Notes: generated from the sequence alone by a model not told the origin. Counted from the stretch's first letter, positions 1 to 8,105 are shown. The stretch is 64,000 bases of DNA from Nocardioides faecalis (GCF_018388425.1 NZ_CP074406.1:1860001-1924000), one strand, 5' to 3'. Made by a program: numbers and translations.

Positions 1-1229
1 ACCTGCGGCCCCTCGGCGACGATCTCGCCGACCTCGCCCAGCGCCACGTCGGCGCCGTCGTCGCCCTGGATCCGCACCACCGTCGAGGGCACCGGCACCC
101 CGACCGACAGCGCGCCCGAGGTCGGGTCGACCGGCGAGGGCGTGCCGAACGGAGTCAGCGTCATCGGGCTGGTGGTCTCGGTCAGGCCGTAGGCGTTGTG
201 CAGCTGCAGCCCGGTGGCCTCGGCGAACGCCCTCTCCGCGGTGGGGGAGATCGGCGCGCCCCCGGAGTAGACCGAGGTGAACGACGAGAAGTGGTCCCGG
301 GTGAAGTCGGGGTGGTTGAGCAGTGCGTTGAGCGCCGTGACGGCGCCGATCGTGTACGTCGGCCGGTGCTGGCGCAGCGCGTCGAGGACCACGCCGGGCT
401 CGAAGCGGTAGGCGAGCACCAGCGGCATCGGGGCGAGCAGGCTGACCGCGACGTGGCCGATCAGGCCGGTGATGTGGAACAGCGGAGCGATGCCGAAGAC
501 CGAGCCGCCGGGCTGGAAGCGGGCCCAGTCACGGTAGGCCGTGGCGGTGAAGACGACGTTGCCGTGGGTGTTCATCGCGCCCTTGGGCACCCCCGTCGTC
601 CCGGAGGTGTAGGTCAGGAACGCCACGTCGGTGGGCGCCAGGGTGGCCGCCGGCGGCACCTCGCCGCGGTGCTCGTCGATGAAGGCGGCGAGGTCGGTGG
701 TGCCCTCGTGCCGTTGCCGGGTGAGGTCGGCGAACAGCCGGGGGTCGGGGTGGGAGTGGTGCTCCAGGCCGCTCGTCGTGAGCACCAGCCGCACCGAGGA
801 GTCCGGTACGACGTCGCGGGCCACCTCGTCGTACAGCGACTCCAGCGCGATCAGCGCGGTGGCGCCGGAGTCCTGCAGGAGGTAGGTGAGCTCGCGCGCC
901 CGGCTCATCGGGTTGATCGAGACGAGCACCCCGCCGGCCTTCCACGCCGCGATCACGGCCACGACGAACTGCGGCACGTTCTGCAGGTAGACCGCCAGCC
1001 GGTCGCCGGGCGCGAACCCGCTCGCCAGCAGGCCGCTGGCGAGCGCGTCGCTCTGCTCGTCGAGCTCGCGCCGGCTCAGGGCGCCGTCGAAGTAGCGCAC
1101 GGCGTCACCCTCGGGGTCCTGGGCCAACCCGGCACGGAACATGTCGAGGGCGTTGCGGTGGGCCGGGTGGATCTCGCCGGGCTGGCGACCGTAGAGCCGC
1201 AGCCAGGGACGGTCGTCGTAGACGGTCAT
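1..1229 (-). CDS. Acyl-CoA ligase (FadD type), 3' end cut off by the window edge
   Basis: The reading frame is open from an ATG at 1229 (starting MTVYDDRPWLRLYG) to base 1, giving the first 409 residues of a protein that normally has about 510. It is an adenylate-forming enzyme expected to activate a carboxylic acid with ATP and then load it on CoA. The AMP-binding P-loop YTSGTTGVPKGA lies near residues 203-215, and the YGLTETTSP motif comes later. The C-terminal domain with the catalytic lysine is outside the window. The gene starts 10 bases after the cyclase-family gene at 1240-2199, so the two are probably one transcript. Location beside the sterol block suggests a sterol or fatty-acid substrate, which is inference. 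Which FadD it is cannot be told from this fragment. Confidence 0.85.
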   Translation of the reverse strand, partial: MTVYDDRPWLRLYGRQPGEIHPAHRNALDMFRAGLAQDPEGDAVRYFDGALSRRELDEQSDALASGLLASGFAPGDRLAVYLQNVPQFVVAVIAAWKAGGVLVSINPMSRARELTYLLQDSGATALIALESLYDEVARDVVPDSSVRLVLTTSGLEHHSHPDPRLFADLTRQRHEGTTDLAAFIDEHRGEVPPAATLAPTDVAFLTYTSGTTGVPKGAMNTHGNVVFTATAYRDWARFQPGGSVFGIAPLFHITGLIGHVAVSLLAPMPLVLAYRFEPGVVLDALRQHRPTYTIGAVTALNALLNHPDFTRDHFSSFTSVYSGGAPISPTAERAFAEATGLQLHNAYGLTETTSPMTLTPFGTPSPVDPTSGALSVGVPVPSTVVRIQGDDGADVALGEVGEIVAEGPQ

Positions 1230-1239
1230 CGGGCCGGCC

Positions 1240-2199
1240 TCACTTGATGGCGAGCGGGTTGACCGGGGACCCGCTGCCCTTGGCCACCTTGAGCGGGGCG
1301 GCGGCGTAGAAGAACTCGTACACCCCGTCCTCCGCGCAGTCGTCCGCCAGCGCCTCGAGGTCGGTGATCTCGGTGAAGGCGATGCCCAGGTTGCGCATCA
1401 ACGCGTTGTGCAGCACCAGGGCCACCCCGTTGTGGGGGTCCGTGGTGACCTCGTTGGCGATGGTGTCGGTGACCAGGTTCGGGACCTCCATGTCGGCGAA
1501 CCACTGCACCAGCTCCGGGCTGTAGACCAGACCCGGTTCGCAGAACCCCTCGTAGAACTTCTCGCCGAGGTCGTGGAACAGCTGCAGGAAGTTGGTGCGG
1601 ATCAGCAGGATGTCGCGCTTGCGCAGCTCGACGCCCTGGCTCGCCGCGCACGCGAGCAGGTCCTCGTGGGTGAAGGTCTCCGCCGACTCGAGCGTCTTCT
1701 TGCCCCGGAAGCGCGCCATGTCGAGCAGCACCGCGCGGCCCACCACGCCCCGCTGGGCGATCGGCTCGATGCTCGCCACGTCCAGCCCGCCCACGGTGCT
1801 GCGGGCGTCGTAGCCGTTCCACAGGTGACCGCCGTACCAGACGTGGCCGAGGGCGTCGTACTGCGTGGAGCCCTGGAGGAAGGCGTTGATCTTGTCGTCG
1901 GCGTAGTGCAGGCCGCCGGGGAACTGGGGCGCCTCGTCGCCGTCCCAGGAGGACTCGTCGAGGATCTGCGTGCGCTCGGCGGGGGTCCGCCCGGGCCAGA
2001 CCGGGTCGCCCTTCGGGTCCCCGATCAGGCGCTGCAGCGTGAACACCTTGCCGCTGCGGATCAGGCCGGCGGCTGCGAGTACCTGCTCGGGCCCGAGGTA
2101 GTTCAGGCTGCCGACCTCGTCGTCGGGTCCCCACTTGCCCCAGTTGCTGGGGGAGTCGGTGAGCAGCTCGGACAGGTCGGGTACGGCGGATTCGGACAT
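1240..2199 (-). CDS. Cyclase-family (PF04199-like) hydrolase, 319 aa
   Basis: This is a predicted metal-dependent hydrolase of the cyclase/kynurenine-formamidase superfamily. Around residues 112-122 it carries TQYDALGH, which lines up with the family signature THxDxxxH but with Gln in place of the first His. The start ATG at 2199 (MSESAVPDLSELL) is chosen because GGAGG sits 6-7 bases upstream; an in-frame upstream extension to 2325 is Arg-rich and unlike protein. It is followed 10 bases later by a FadD-type ligase. A perfect inverted repeat at 2253-2270 lies about 54 bases before the start and could be the operator of this two-gene unit. The substrate is unknown; ring or lactone opening in sterol or lipid catabolism is a guess from position. 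Confidence 0.8.
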   Translation of the reverse strand: MSESAVPDLSELLTDSPSNWGKWGPDDEVGSLNYLGPEQVLAAAGLIRSGKVFTLQRLIGDPKGDPVWPGRTPAERTQILDESSWDGDEAPQFPGGLHYADDKINAFLQGSTQYDALGHVWYGGHLWNGYDARSTVGGLDVASIEPIAQRGVVGRAVLLDMARFRGKKTLESAETFTHEDLLACAASQGVELRKRDILLIRTNFLQLFHDLGEKFYEGFCEPGLVYSPELVQWFADMEVPNLVTDTIANEVTTDPHNGVALVLHNALMRNLGIAFTEITDLEALADDCAEDGVYEFFYAAAPLKVAKGSGSPVNPLAIK

Positions 2200-2252
2200 G
2201 GGGCCTCCAGGGATGCGCGGGCGGCGACGTTGCCGCCTGCGGCCGGCCGAGC

Positions 2253-2270
2253 ACCGAACAGCCGTTCGGT
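2253..2270. promoter_or_regulatory. Perfect inverted repeat, candidate repressor operator
   Basis: The arms ACCGAAC and GTTCGGT are exact reverse complements around the 4-base spacer AGCC. The repeat lies in the 210-bp non-coding stretch upstream of the cyclase gene (start 2199). It contains AAC-N4-GTT, whereas the KstR-like boxes in this window have AAC-N2-GTT, so a different regulator, perhaps of the TetR family, is likely. No other strong element was seen between 2271 and 2409. Confidence 0.5.
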
Positions 2271-2409
2271 GATCGCTATGACGCACCTCACACTGCGCCC
2301 CCGAGTGGCCCGAAGCAACCGCCATGGACGGGAAAGGCCAGGCATTCTGTTCAGCGAGCCGGAGATGCGCAGCCTCGCGCCCACGGCCCGGCCGCTGCCG
2401 CGCTGCGGC

Positions 2410-3237
2410 CTAGCCGGTGGTCTGGCCTGACTCCGTGGGCTGGCCTGACTCCGTGGGCTGGGTCGGCTCCGTGGGCTCGGCCGGCTCCGTGGGCTGGGCG
2501 TCGGGATCCACCCCGTCCCAGGCCGAGGTCACGTCGACGATGGTGGCGCCGTGGCTGGAGGCGTCGGTGGTGTCGAAGGCGAGCCCGTCGAGCTCGCCGT
2601 AGTCGCCGTACACGGCGCCGGTGAAGGTGCCGGAGGCGCCCGCCGACAGCACCTCGCTGTTCACGTCGCCGTCCTTCCACGCCCCGTCGACCACCGCCTT
2701 GACGGTGTGGGAGCTGATGAAGATGGCCTTCTCGGTGTTGTTGGTGGCGTCGATGGTGAAGGCGCACTGGAAGGAGCCGTAGGGGCGCGGCTCGCAGGTG
2801 ACGTCGGTGACGGTGACGACGAGGTCGCCGTCGTCGACGTCGACCTCCTCGCCGATCACGGCGCTGGGAGCGGCCGGCTCGGCGGTGTCGAACCAGTCGC
2901 CGAGGTAGCGCACGAAGGCGCGGCCCAGGTGCACGGCGGCGACCATGACCGCGACCGAGACGAGGATCGCCACCACCGAGGTGGCCACGCCCCACACCGC
3001 GGCGCTCGTACCCACCCCCGTACGACGGCCCCGGCGGATGCCGAGCACCCCGAGCACGATGCCGACCACGGCGGCCACCGCGCCGACCAGGTTGACCACG
3101 GGCACCACGGAGACGCAGAGCGCGACGATCCCGAGTACCAGGGCGGTGCGGGCGGCGTTGTTCTGCGGGGTGGTCGCCGCAGCGGGCGACGCACCGGGCG
3201 GCGGCGGGACGGGCGGCGGCGGGTACGGCGAGCTCAC
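2410..3237 (-). CDS. Membrane-anchored protein with DUF4190-like helices and an extracellular domain, 275 aa
   Basis: The protein starts at a GTG (3237) with AGGAAGG upstream. Residues 1-25 are proline-rich (PPPPVPPPPG). Two hydrophobic helices follow near residues 30-65 and 75-100, the first resembling the DUF4190 pattern (LVLGIVALCVS, then GIRRGRR). A 140-residue domain with two cysteines (TCEPRP, FQCAFT) then resembles small exported domains that hold a disulfide. The C-terminal tail is PTE-rich and is encoded by four 18-bp tandem units. It is probably a cell-surface protein; no function is assigned. It sits 71 bases downstream of the Ltp3-type gene on the same strand but has no family link to sterol catabolism. 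Confidence 0.75.
   Translation of the reverse strand: MSSPYPPPPVPPPPGASPAAATTPQNNAARTALVLGIVALCVSVVPVVNLVGAVAAVVGIVLGVLGIRRGRRTGVGTSAAVWGVATSVVAILVSVAVMVAAVHLGRAFVRYLGDWFDTAEPAAPSAVIGEEVDVDDGDLVVTVTDVTCEPRPYGSFQCAFTIDATNNTEKAIFISSHTVKAVVDGAWKDGDVNSEVLSAGASGTFTGAVYGDYGELDGLAFDTTDASSHGATIVDVTSAWDGVDPDAQPTEPAEPTEPTQPTESGQPTESGQTTG
2422..2493 (-). repeat. Four 18-bp tandem repeats inside the coding region
   Basis: Four units of 18 bp, the first two identical (CTGGCCTGACTCCGTGGG on the plus strand) and the next two diverged in the first half. On the coding strand each unit gives six residues: PTESGQ twice, PTEPTQ and PTEPAE. The multiple-of-three period keeps the frame if the copy number changes, so tail length could vary between strains. 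Confidence 0.85.
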
Positions 3238-3308
3238 GCCCGCCTTCCTAGCCGCCGCCGGTCCCGCGCAAACCCGAGGGCCGACCCGGGCCCGACCACC
3301 GGGCCGAG

Positions 3309-4469
3309 TCAGCTCGTCGGCTTGTCTGCCCCGACGACCCACATCGCGAAGAACTGCGACCCGCCGCCGTAGGCGTGGCCCAGTGTCTTCCGGGCACCGT
3401 CGATCTGGTGCTCGCCCGCGGCACCGCGGACCTGGAGCGCCGCCTCGGCGAAGCGGAGCATGCCGGAGGCGCCGATCGGGTTGGAGGAGAGCACGCCGCC
3501 GGAGGCGTTGAACGGGATCCGCCCGTCCATCGCGGTCTCCCCGGCCTCGGTGAGCTTCCAGCCCTCGCCCTCGGCGGCGAAGCCGAGGTTCTCCAGCCAC
3601 ATCGGCTCGAACCAGCTGAACGGCACGTAGACCTCGGCCGCGTCGATCTCGTCGATCGGGGAGGTGATGCCGGCCTGCTTCCACAGGTACGCCGCAGCGT
3701 CGCGCCCGGCCTGCGGGTTGACCTGGTCGCGCTCGGCGGCCGTGGTCGGCTCCGAGCGCATCACGGTGCCGTGGATCCACGCGGGGTTGGGCGAGGACTT
3801 GGCGACGTCCTCGTCCACGATCACCAGCGCGCAGGCGCCGTCAGAGGACGGGCAGGTCTCCTCGTAGCGGATCGGGTCCCACAGCATCTGCGAGGCCAGC
3901 ACCTGCTCGACGGTCTTCTCCTCGCGCAGGTGCGCGAACGGGTTCTTCAGTGCGTTGGTGCGGTCCTTGGCCGCCACGATCGCGCCGACGTGCGTCGGCG
4001 CGCCCGAGCGGCGGATGTAGGAGCGCACGTGCGGGGCGAAGTAGCCGCCCGCGCCGGCGTGCACCGGCATCACGAACGGCACCGGCACCGACAGCGCCCA
4101 CATCGCGTTGGACTCCGACTGCTTCTCGAAGGCCACGGTGAGGACCTTCTTGTGCACGCCCGACTGCACCAGGGAGGCCGCCACGATCGCCGTGGAGCCG
4201 CCCACCGAGCCCGCGGTGTGCACCCGCAGCAACGGCTTGCCCGCCGCGCCGAGTGCCTCGGCGAGGTAGAGCTCGGGCATCATCACGCCCTCGAACAGGT
4301 CGGGCGCCTTGCCGACCACGATCGCGTCGATCTCGTCCAGGGTCAGGTTCGCGTCCGCCAGGGCGCGGTCCATGGCCTCGCGGCACAACCCGGCCATGGA
4401 GACGTCGGAGCGCTTGGCCCGGTGGTGGGTCTGGCCGACCCCGATCACGGCTGCTGGCTGCTTGGCCAT
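3309..4469 (-). CDS. ltp3: Thiolase-fold lipid-transfer protein, Ltp3 (Rv3523) type, 386 aa
   Basis: A thiolase-superfamily protein of the SCP2/Ltp group. In the segment where thiolases hold the nucleophilic cysteine it reads RVHTAGSVGGSTA with no Cys; the C-terminal glycine-rich loop HAYGGGSQFF is present. In Rhodococcus, Ltp3 and Ltp4 are known as aldol-lyases needed to remove C24-branched sterol side chains, and the lack of a thiolase cysteine fits an aldolase rather than a thiolase. The ATG at 4469 overlaps the stop of the Ltp4-type gene by one base. The order DUF35-ltp4-ltp3 is the same as Rv3521-Rv3523. The assignment rests on recognised sequence style plus gene order; the exact substrate is inferred. 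Confidence 0.8.
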   Translation of the reverse strand: MAKQPAAVIGVGQTHHRAKRSDVSMAGLCREAMDRALADANLTLDEIDAIVVGKAPDLFEGVMMPELYLAEALGAAGKPLLRVHTAGSVGGSTAIVAASLVQSGVHKKVLTVAFEKQSESNAMWALSVPVPFVMPVHAGAGGYFAPHVRSYIRRSGAPTHVGAIVAAKDRTNALKNPFAHLREEKTVEQVLASQMLWDPIRYEETCPSSDGACALVIVDEDVAKSSPNPAWIHGTVMRSEPTTAAERDQVNPQAGRDAAAYLWKQAGITSPIDEIDAAEVYVPFSWFEPMWLENLGFAAEGEGWKLTEAGETAMDGRIPFNASGGVLSSNPIGASGMLRFAEAALQVRGAAGEHQIDGARKTLGHAYGGGSQFFAMWVVGADKPTS

Positions 4470-5524
4470 CAGTTGCTCCCCTCCAGGACGCAGACGAGGT
4501 TCTGCTGCAGGGCCGGTCCGCTGGTCGCGGTGGCCAGGGTCTTGTCGGCGGAGCCGTCCCAGATCCGGCGAGCGGCCTCGCCGATCCGGATCGCGCCGCC
4601 GGTGAACATCGGGTTGCCCGCCAGGGGGCCGCCCGAGGGGTTGACCTGCACGTCGCCGGCCAGCCCGAGCGCCCGGCGCAGGATGAGCTCCTGGTGGCTG
4701 AACGGCGCGTGCAGCTCGGCGACCTCGACCCCGGCGGTGCCGCCCACGGCCGCAGCCGCGCGCTCGGCGGAGTCCGACCGGGTCAGGTCGCGGGTGCCCA
4801 GGTGCAGGCCCTCGGTGTAGTGCGCCAGACCGGTGATCCAGGCCGGACGCTCGCGGACCTCACGGGCCCGGTCGCCGGCGGCGAGCACGATCGCGGCGGC
4901 ACCGTCGGTGACCGGAGCGGCGTCGTGCTTGCGCAGCGGGTCGGCGAACATCGGCCGCGACAGCAGCTCGGCGACCGAGGAGCCACCGGAGCGGATCGCG
5001 AACTCGTTCTTCTCCGCGTCGGTCAGCGAGCGGTTGACGACCTCGGCCATCGCGGCCTCGTCCCACAGGCCGGCGTCGATGCCGAGGCGGGCCTGGAGCG
5101 CGGCCAGCGACACGGTGTCGGGCCACAGCGGGGTCATCGTGTACGGGTCGAGCTGCAGGGACAGCGTTCGGCGCAGCACGCCGGCCGAGGCCTTGCCGAA
5201 GCCGAACACCAGCGCGGTGTCGACCTCCCCGGTCTGGATCTTCAGCCACGCCTCGTAGAGCGCCCAGGCGGCGTCCATCTCGACGTGCGACTCGTTGACC
5301 GGCGGCAGCACGCCGATCGCGTCGATCGCGCTCACGAACGAGAACGACCGGCCGGCGAGGTAGTCGGAGGAGCCGGAGCACCAGAAGCCGATGTCCTTGC
5401 GGGTCCATCCGGTCTGCTCGTAGCACTCGGCGAAGAGGGGGACGAGCAGCTCGGCGCACTGCGGCGACCCGTCGTAGTCCTTGATCTGTCGCTGGGCGAA
5501 CCCGACGACGGCAACGTCACGCAT
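4469..5524 (-). CDS. ltp4: Thiolase-fold lipid-transfer protein, Ltp4 (Rv3522) type, 351 aa
   Basis: The second thiolase-fold partner, starting MRDVAVVGFAQ and ending at a TGA that shares its A with the next ATG. The region expected to carry the thiolase cysteine reads NESHVEMDAAWAL, without Cys; FSHQELILRRALGL and NPSGGPLAGNP supply the usual His and Gly-rich loops. Length agrees with Rv3522 (about 354 aa). With Ltp3 and the DUF35 protein it probably forms an aldolase complex that splits the side chain of C24-branched steroid-CoA thioesters; known Ltp2-DUF35 aldolases serve as the model. The gene lies 18 bases after the DUF35 gene, under the paired operator boxes at 6524-6559. Confidence 0.8.
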   Translation of the reverse strand: MRDVAVVGFAQRQIKDYDGSPQCAELLVPLFAECYEQTGWTRKDIGFWCSGSSDYLAGRSFSFVSAIDAIGVLPPVNESHVEMDAAWALYEAWLKIQTGEVDTALVFGFGKASAGVLRRTLSLQLDPYTMTPLWPDTVSLAALQARLGIDAGLWDEAAMAEVVNRSLTDAEKNEFAIRSGGSSVAELLSRPMFADPLRKHDAAPVTDGAAAIVLAAGDRAREVRERPAWITGLAHYTEGLHLGTRDLTRSDSAERAAAAVGGTAGVEVAELHAPFSHQELILRRALGLAGDVQVNPSGGPLAGNPMFTGGAIRIGEAARRIWDGSADKTLATATSGPALQQNLVCVLEGSN

Positions 5525-5542
5525 TGTCTGTCCTTTGTCCGC

Positions 5543-6514
5543 TCAGAGGTGGTGCTTGTAGGTGTCGTACTCGGCGTCGGGATCGCCGGTCGGGGAGAAG
5601 TGGCTGATGTTCTCGATCGTGGTGCCCCACTCCTCGCGCGGCTTCCACACGGCCTTGACCCGCAGGCCCATCCGGACCTCCTCGACGGGGATGTCGAGGA
5701 TGAGGTGCTGCAGGGCGATGTCCGCGCCGTCGAGCAGGATGTAGGCCGACACGTACGGCGGGGTGATCCGCTGGCCGAGGAACGGCACGTTGACGATGCA
5801 GAAGGTGGTGACGGTGCCGGTGTCGGAGAGCTCGACCTCCTCGACCGTGGGCACGCCGTCGGTCGGGCAGGCCGGGCGCGGCGGGACGTAGACCTTGCGG
5901 CAGGCCGGGCAGCGCTGGCCCAGGATCCGGCCCTCGGAGAGGCCTCGGAAGAACGCGGACTCCTCCGGCGAGGCGGCGTAGGTGTAGTCGAGGCTGACCG
6001 GGGTGACGATGCCGCTGACGGGCTCGGTGACCTCGCCGGGCTCGCCGTTGTCGATGGGGGAGGCCGGCACCTGGCGCTCGTCACCGGCCGGCTCGAAGAC
6101 CACGTCGGTGATCGCACCGGTGCGCTCGGCCGCCCACCGGGCCCGGACCCGCAGCCCGGTGCTGATCTCCTCGGGCGAGCTCACGTCGACCGCGTGCAGC
6201 ATCGGCGTCGTCGCGCCGTCGAGGGTGATCAGCGCGAAGGCGAAGGGCCGGTCGAACGGCTGTCCGGCGACGGGCTCGGAGACCCAGGTCCACGACGTGA
6301 CGGTGCCGGTGTCGGCGAGCGTCACGAAGTCGTCGCAGGCGGTGTGCGAGACCGGGTCGAACTCGGGCGGGGGGCAGACCACGCGTCCGTCGCTGAGCCG
6401 GGCGCCGACGAGGTGACCGTCGCGCAGACCCGTCAGGAAGCGGCCCAGGACCGGGCCGGTGGAGCGGGTGTAGTCGAAGGCGACCGTGACCGGCGCCGAG
6501 AGGGTGCGACTCAT
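5543..6514 (-). CDS. Two-module DUF35/OB-fold protein (Rv3521 type), 323 aa
   Basis: Two copies of the DUF35 fold lie in tandem. The second module carries a clear rubredoxin-like zinc ribbon (GQRCPACRKVYVPPRPACPTDG region, three Cys near residues 205-220), while the first keeps only scattered cysteines (VVCPPPEF and HTAC). Such proteins pair with thiolase-fold enzymes and gate acyl-CoA binding, so the partners are probably the two Ltp proteins encoded directly downstream. The start ATG at 6514 (MSRTLSAPVTV) was preferred to an in-frame ATG at 6553, because the upstream stretch lies inside the operator. No Shine-Dalgarno sequence is visible. It is the first gene of the leftward sterol unit and diverges from the F420-type oxidoreductase. 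Confidence 0.85.
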   Translation of the reverse strand: MSRTLSAPVTVAFDYTRSTGPVLGRFLTGLRDGHLVGARLSDGRVVCPPPEFDPVSHTACDDFVTLADTGTVTSWTWVSEPVAGQPFDRPFAFALITLDGATTPMLHAVDVSSPEEISTGLRVRARWAAERTGAITDVVFEPAGDERQVPASPIDNGEPGEVTEPVSGIVTPVSLDYTYAASPEESAFFRGLSEGRILGQRCPACRKVYVPPRPACPTDGVPTVEEVELSDTGTVTTFCIVNVPFLGQRITPPYVSAYILLDGADIALQHLILDIPVEEVRMGLRVKAVWKPREEWGTTIENISHFSPTGDPDAEYDTYKHHL

Positions 6515-6523
6515 GGCGCAAAG

Positions 6524-6537
6524 TGAAACATGTTCTG
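6524..6537. promoter_or_regulatory. KstR-like operator box 1 (one mismatch)
   Basis: The 14-mer TGAAACATGTTCTG fits TnnAACnnGTTnnA except for its last base. It begins 10 bases upstream of the DUF35 start codon and lies in the divergent promoter shared with the F420-type oxidoreductase gene. The consensus is known for the TetR-family repressor KstR of sterol-degrading actinobacteria; the regulator gene is not in this window. Confidence 0.7.
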
Positions 6538-6545
6538 CCCAAAAG

Positions 6546-6559
6546 TGAAACACGTTCTA
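6546..6559. promoter_or_regulatory. KstR-like operator box 2 (full match)
   Basis: TGAAACACGTTCTA fits TnnAACnnGTTnnA at every fixed position. It is spaced 22 bp from box 1, about two helical turns, so two repressor dimers could sit on the same face of this divergent promoter (DUF35 gene leftward, oxidoreductase gene rightward). Confidence 0.85.
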
Positions 6560-6594
6560 GAACGGTGGGGACGCCGCACGGCATGATGCTCCCC

Positions 6595-7638
6595 ATGAAA
6601 CTGGGATTGCAGCTGGGGTACTGGGGCGCGCAGCCGCCGCAGGGTGTCGGTGAGCTGGTCGCGGCGGCCGAGGAGGCGGGGTTCGATGCGATCTTCACCG
6701 CCGAGGCGTGGGGCAGCGACGCCTTCACCCCGCTCGCCTGGTGGGGACGGGAGACCAGCCGGGTCCGGCTGGGCACCTCGATCGTGCAGATGTCCGGCCG
6801 GACGCCGACCTCGATCGCGATGCACGCGCTGACGCTCGACCACCTCACCGGCGGCCGGGTCATCCTGGGCATGGGCGTGAGCGGCCCGCAGGTCGTCGAG
6901 GGCTGGTACGGCCAGCCGTTCGCCAAGCCGCTGGCGCGCACCCGCGAGGTGGTCGACATCGTGCGCAAGGTGCTCGCCCGCGAGGCCCCGGTGACCAACG
7001 ACGGCCCGCACTACCCGCTGCCCTACTCCGGCCCCGGCTCGGTCGGGCTGGGCAAGCCGCTCAAGCCGATCGTGCACCCGCTGCGCGCCGACCTGCCGAT
7101 CTGGCTGGGCGCAGAGGGACCGAAGAACGTCGCGCAGACGGCGGAGATCGCGGATGGCTGGATCCCGATCTTCTACACCCCCAGGACCGCCGGCATGTAC
7201 CAGCCGTGGCTGGACGAGGGCTTCGCCCGCCCCGGCGCACGGCGAACCCGCGAGGACTTCGAGATCGCTGCCACCTGCCACCTGCAGGTGGTCGCCGACG
7301 CCGCCGAGAAGCAGGCGGTGCTCGACGCCCTGAAGCCGGTGATCGCGCTGTACATGGGCGGCATGGGGGCCAAGGAGCAGAACTTCCACAAGAACGTCTT
7401 CGAGCGGATGGGCTACGCGGCCATCACCGACCAGGTGCAGGAGCTCTTCCTCGCCGGCAAGCGCGAGGAGGCCACTGCGCTGATCCCCACCGAGCTCGCC
7501 GACGAGATGCACATCGTCGGCACGGCGGGCGAGGTCAAGGAGCGCGTCGCGCAGTGGGCGGAGACCGGGGTGACGACGCTGCTGCTCTCCTCGCGCAGCG
7601 CCGAGGAGATCCGCCAGGTGGCCGAGCTGCTCGCCTGA
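6595..7638 (+). CDS. LLM-class F420-dependent oxidoreductase (Rv3520c type), 347 aa
   Basis: A bacterial luciferase-like monooxygenase fold protein of the F420-dependent class, opening MKLGLQLGYWG and carrying DHLTGGRVILGMG and the later IWLGAEGPKN segment typical of the family. It would move hydride between coenzyme F420 and a substrate. Its place opposite DUF35-Ltp4-Ltp3 and behind two KstR-like boxes matches Rv3520c in the cholesterol region, but the physiological substrate is unknown. The ATG at 6595 is chosen by family start; two earlier ATGs at 6583-6588 also exist. CATGAT lies 7 bases before the start, similar to the leaderless layout seen elsewhere in the window. Confidence 0.85.
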   Translation: MKLGLQLGYWGAQPPQGVGELVAAAEEAGFDAIFTAEAWGSDAFTPLAWWGRETSRVRLGTSIVQMSGRTPTSIAMHALTLDHLTGGRVILGMGVSGPQVVEGWYGQPFAKPLARTREVVDIVRKVLAREAPVTNDGPHYPLPYSGPGSVGLGKPLKPIVHPLRADLPIWLGAEGPKNVAQTAEIADGWIPIFYTPRTAGMYQPWLDEGFARPGARRTREDFEIAATCHLQVVADAAEKQAVLDALKPVIALYMGGMGAKEQNFHKNVFERMGYAAITDQVQELFLAGKREEATALIPTELADEMHIVGTAGEVKERVAQWAETGVTTLLLSSRSAEEIRQVAELLA

Positions 7639-7701
7639 GGACGGGTACAGAACCGGGCCGAGGGGGTCGCCGGTGTCGGCGATCAGGACTAGCGTGCCCG
7701 G

Positions 7702-8091
7702 ATGGAGCGGGCACGCCACGAGAACGTCGCCACGGTGCTGGTGGACCCTGCCCTGCTGCCCGAGCTCGAGCTGGAGCTGATGGAGCTGGACCTGCGGGTC
7801 TGGCCGGTGCGCACCGCCCCGAACTGCGTAGACGGCCCCCGCGCGGCCTTCCAGCTGCGCCGGCGCCTGGTCGAGGCGCAGCGAGGGGCGTGGGACTGCG
7901 CGGCCGGCTGGGTGCCGGTGTGGATCAGCTTCGGCGAGAGCTGGTATGTCGGCGCCGAGCCGCTGCCGTGGGCGGCGCACCGCACGCTGTGGGACGCGCT
8001 CGCCGGGCACGCCGCGCAGGTGCGCTACCAGCGCCGACTGGGCGGCGTGCCGCCGCTGGCGGTGCGTTCGGAGCGGCGGCGCGCAGGCTGA
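7702..8091 (+). CDS. Unknown 129-aa protein in the sterol block
   Basis: A small acidic-then-basic protein (start MERARHENVATVLVDP, end SERRRAG) that I do not recognise. It has no signal peptide or membrane helix, and contains several tryptophans (WPVRT, WDCAAGWVPVWISFGESWYVG). It lies between the F420-type oxidoreductase and the FadD8-like ligase, the position held by Rv3519 in M. tuberculosis, but homology to Rv3519 could not be checked and the lengths may differ. TAGCGT sits 6 bases before the ATG, which suggests its own leaderless promoter. Evidence that it is real: a well placed start, codon phase like its neighbours, and no overlap with other genes. Confidence 0.6.
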   Translation: MERARHENVATVLVDPALLPELELELMELDLRVWPVRTAPNCVDGPRAAFQLRRRLVEAQRGAWDCAAGWVPVWISFGESWYVGAEPLPWAAHRTLWDALAGHAAQVRYQRRLGGVPPLAVRSERRRAG

Positions 8092-8105
8092 GCCTTGCCC
8101 GGAAC

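Noticed and set aside
3309..5524. Ltp-type genes as decayed thiolases because the Cys is missing
   Set aside because: Both frames are full length with intact glycine loops and tight operon spacing, and known sterol aldolases of this fold also lack the thiolase cysteine.
7689..7985. 98-codon minus-strand frame opposite the 129-aa gene
   Set aside because: The plus-strand frame has a better start with a TAnnnT hexamer, follows the direction of its neighbours and is longer.
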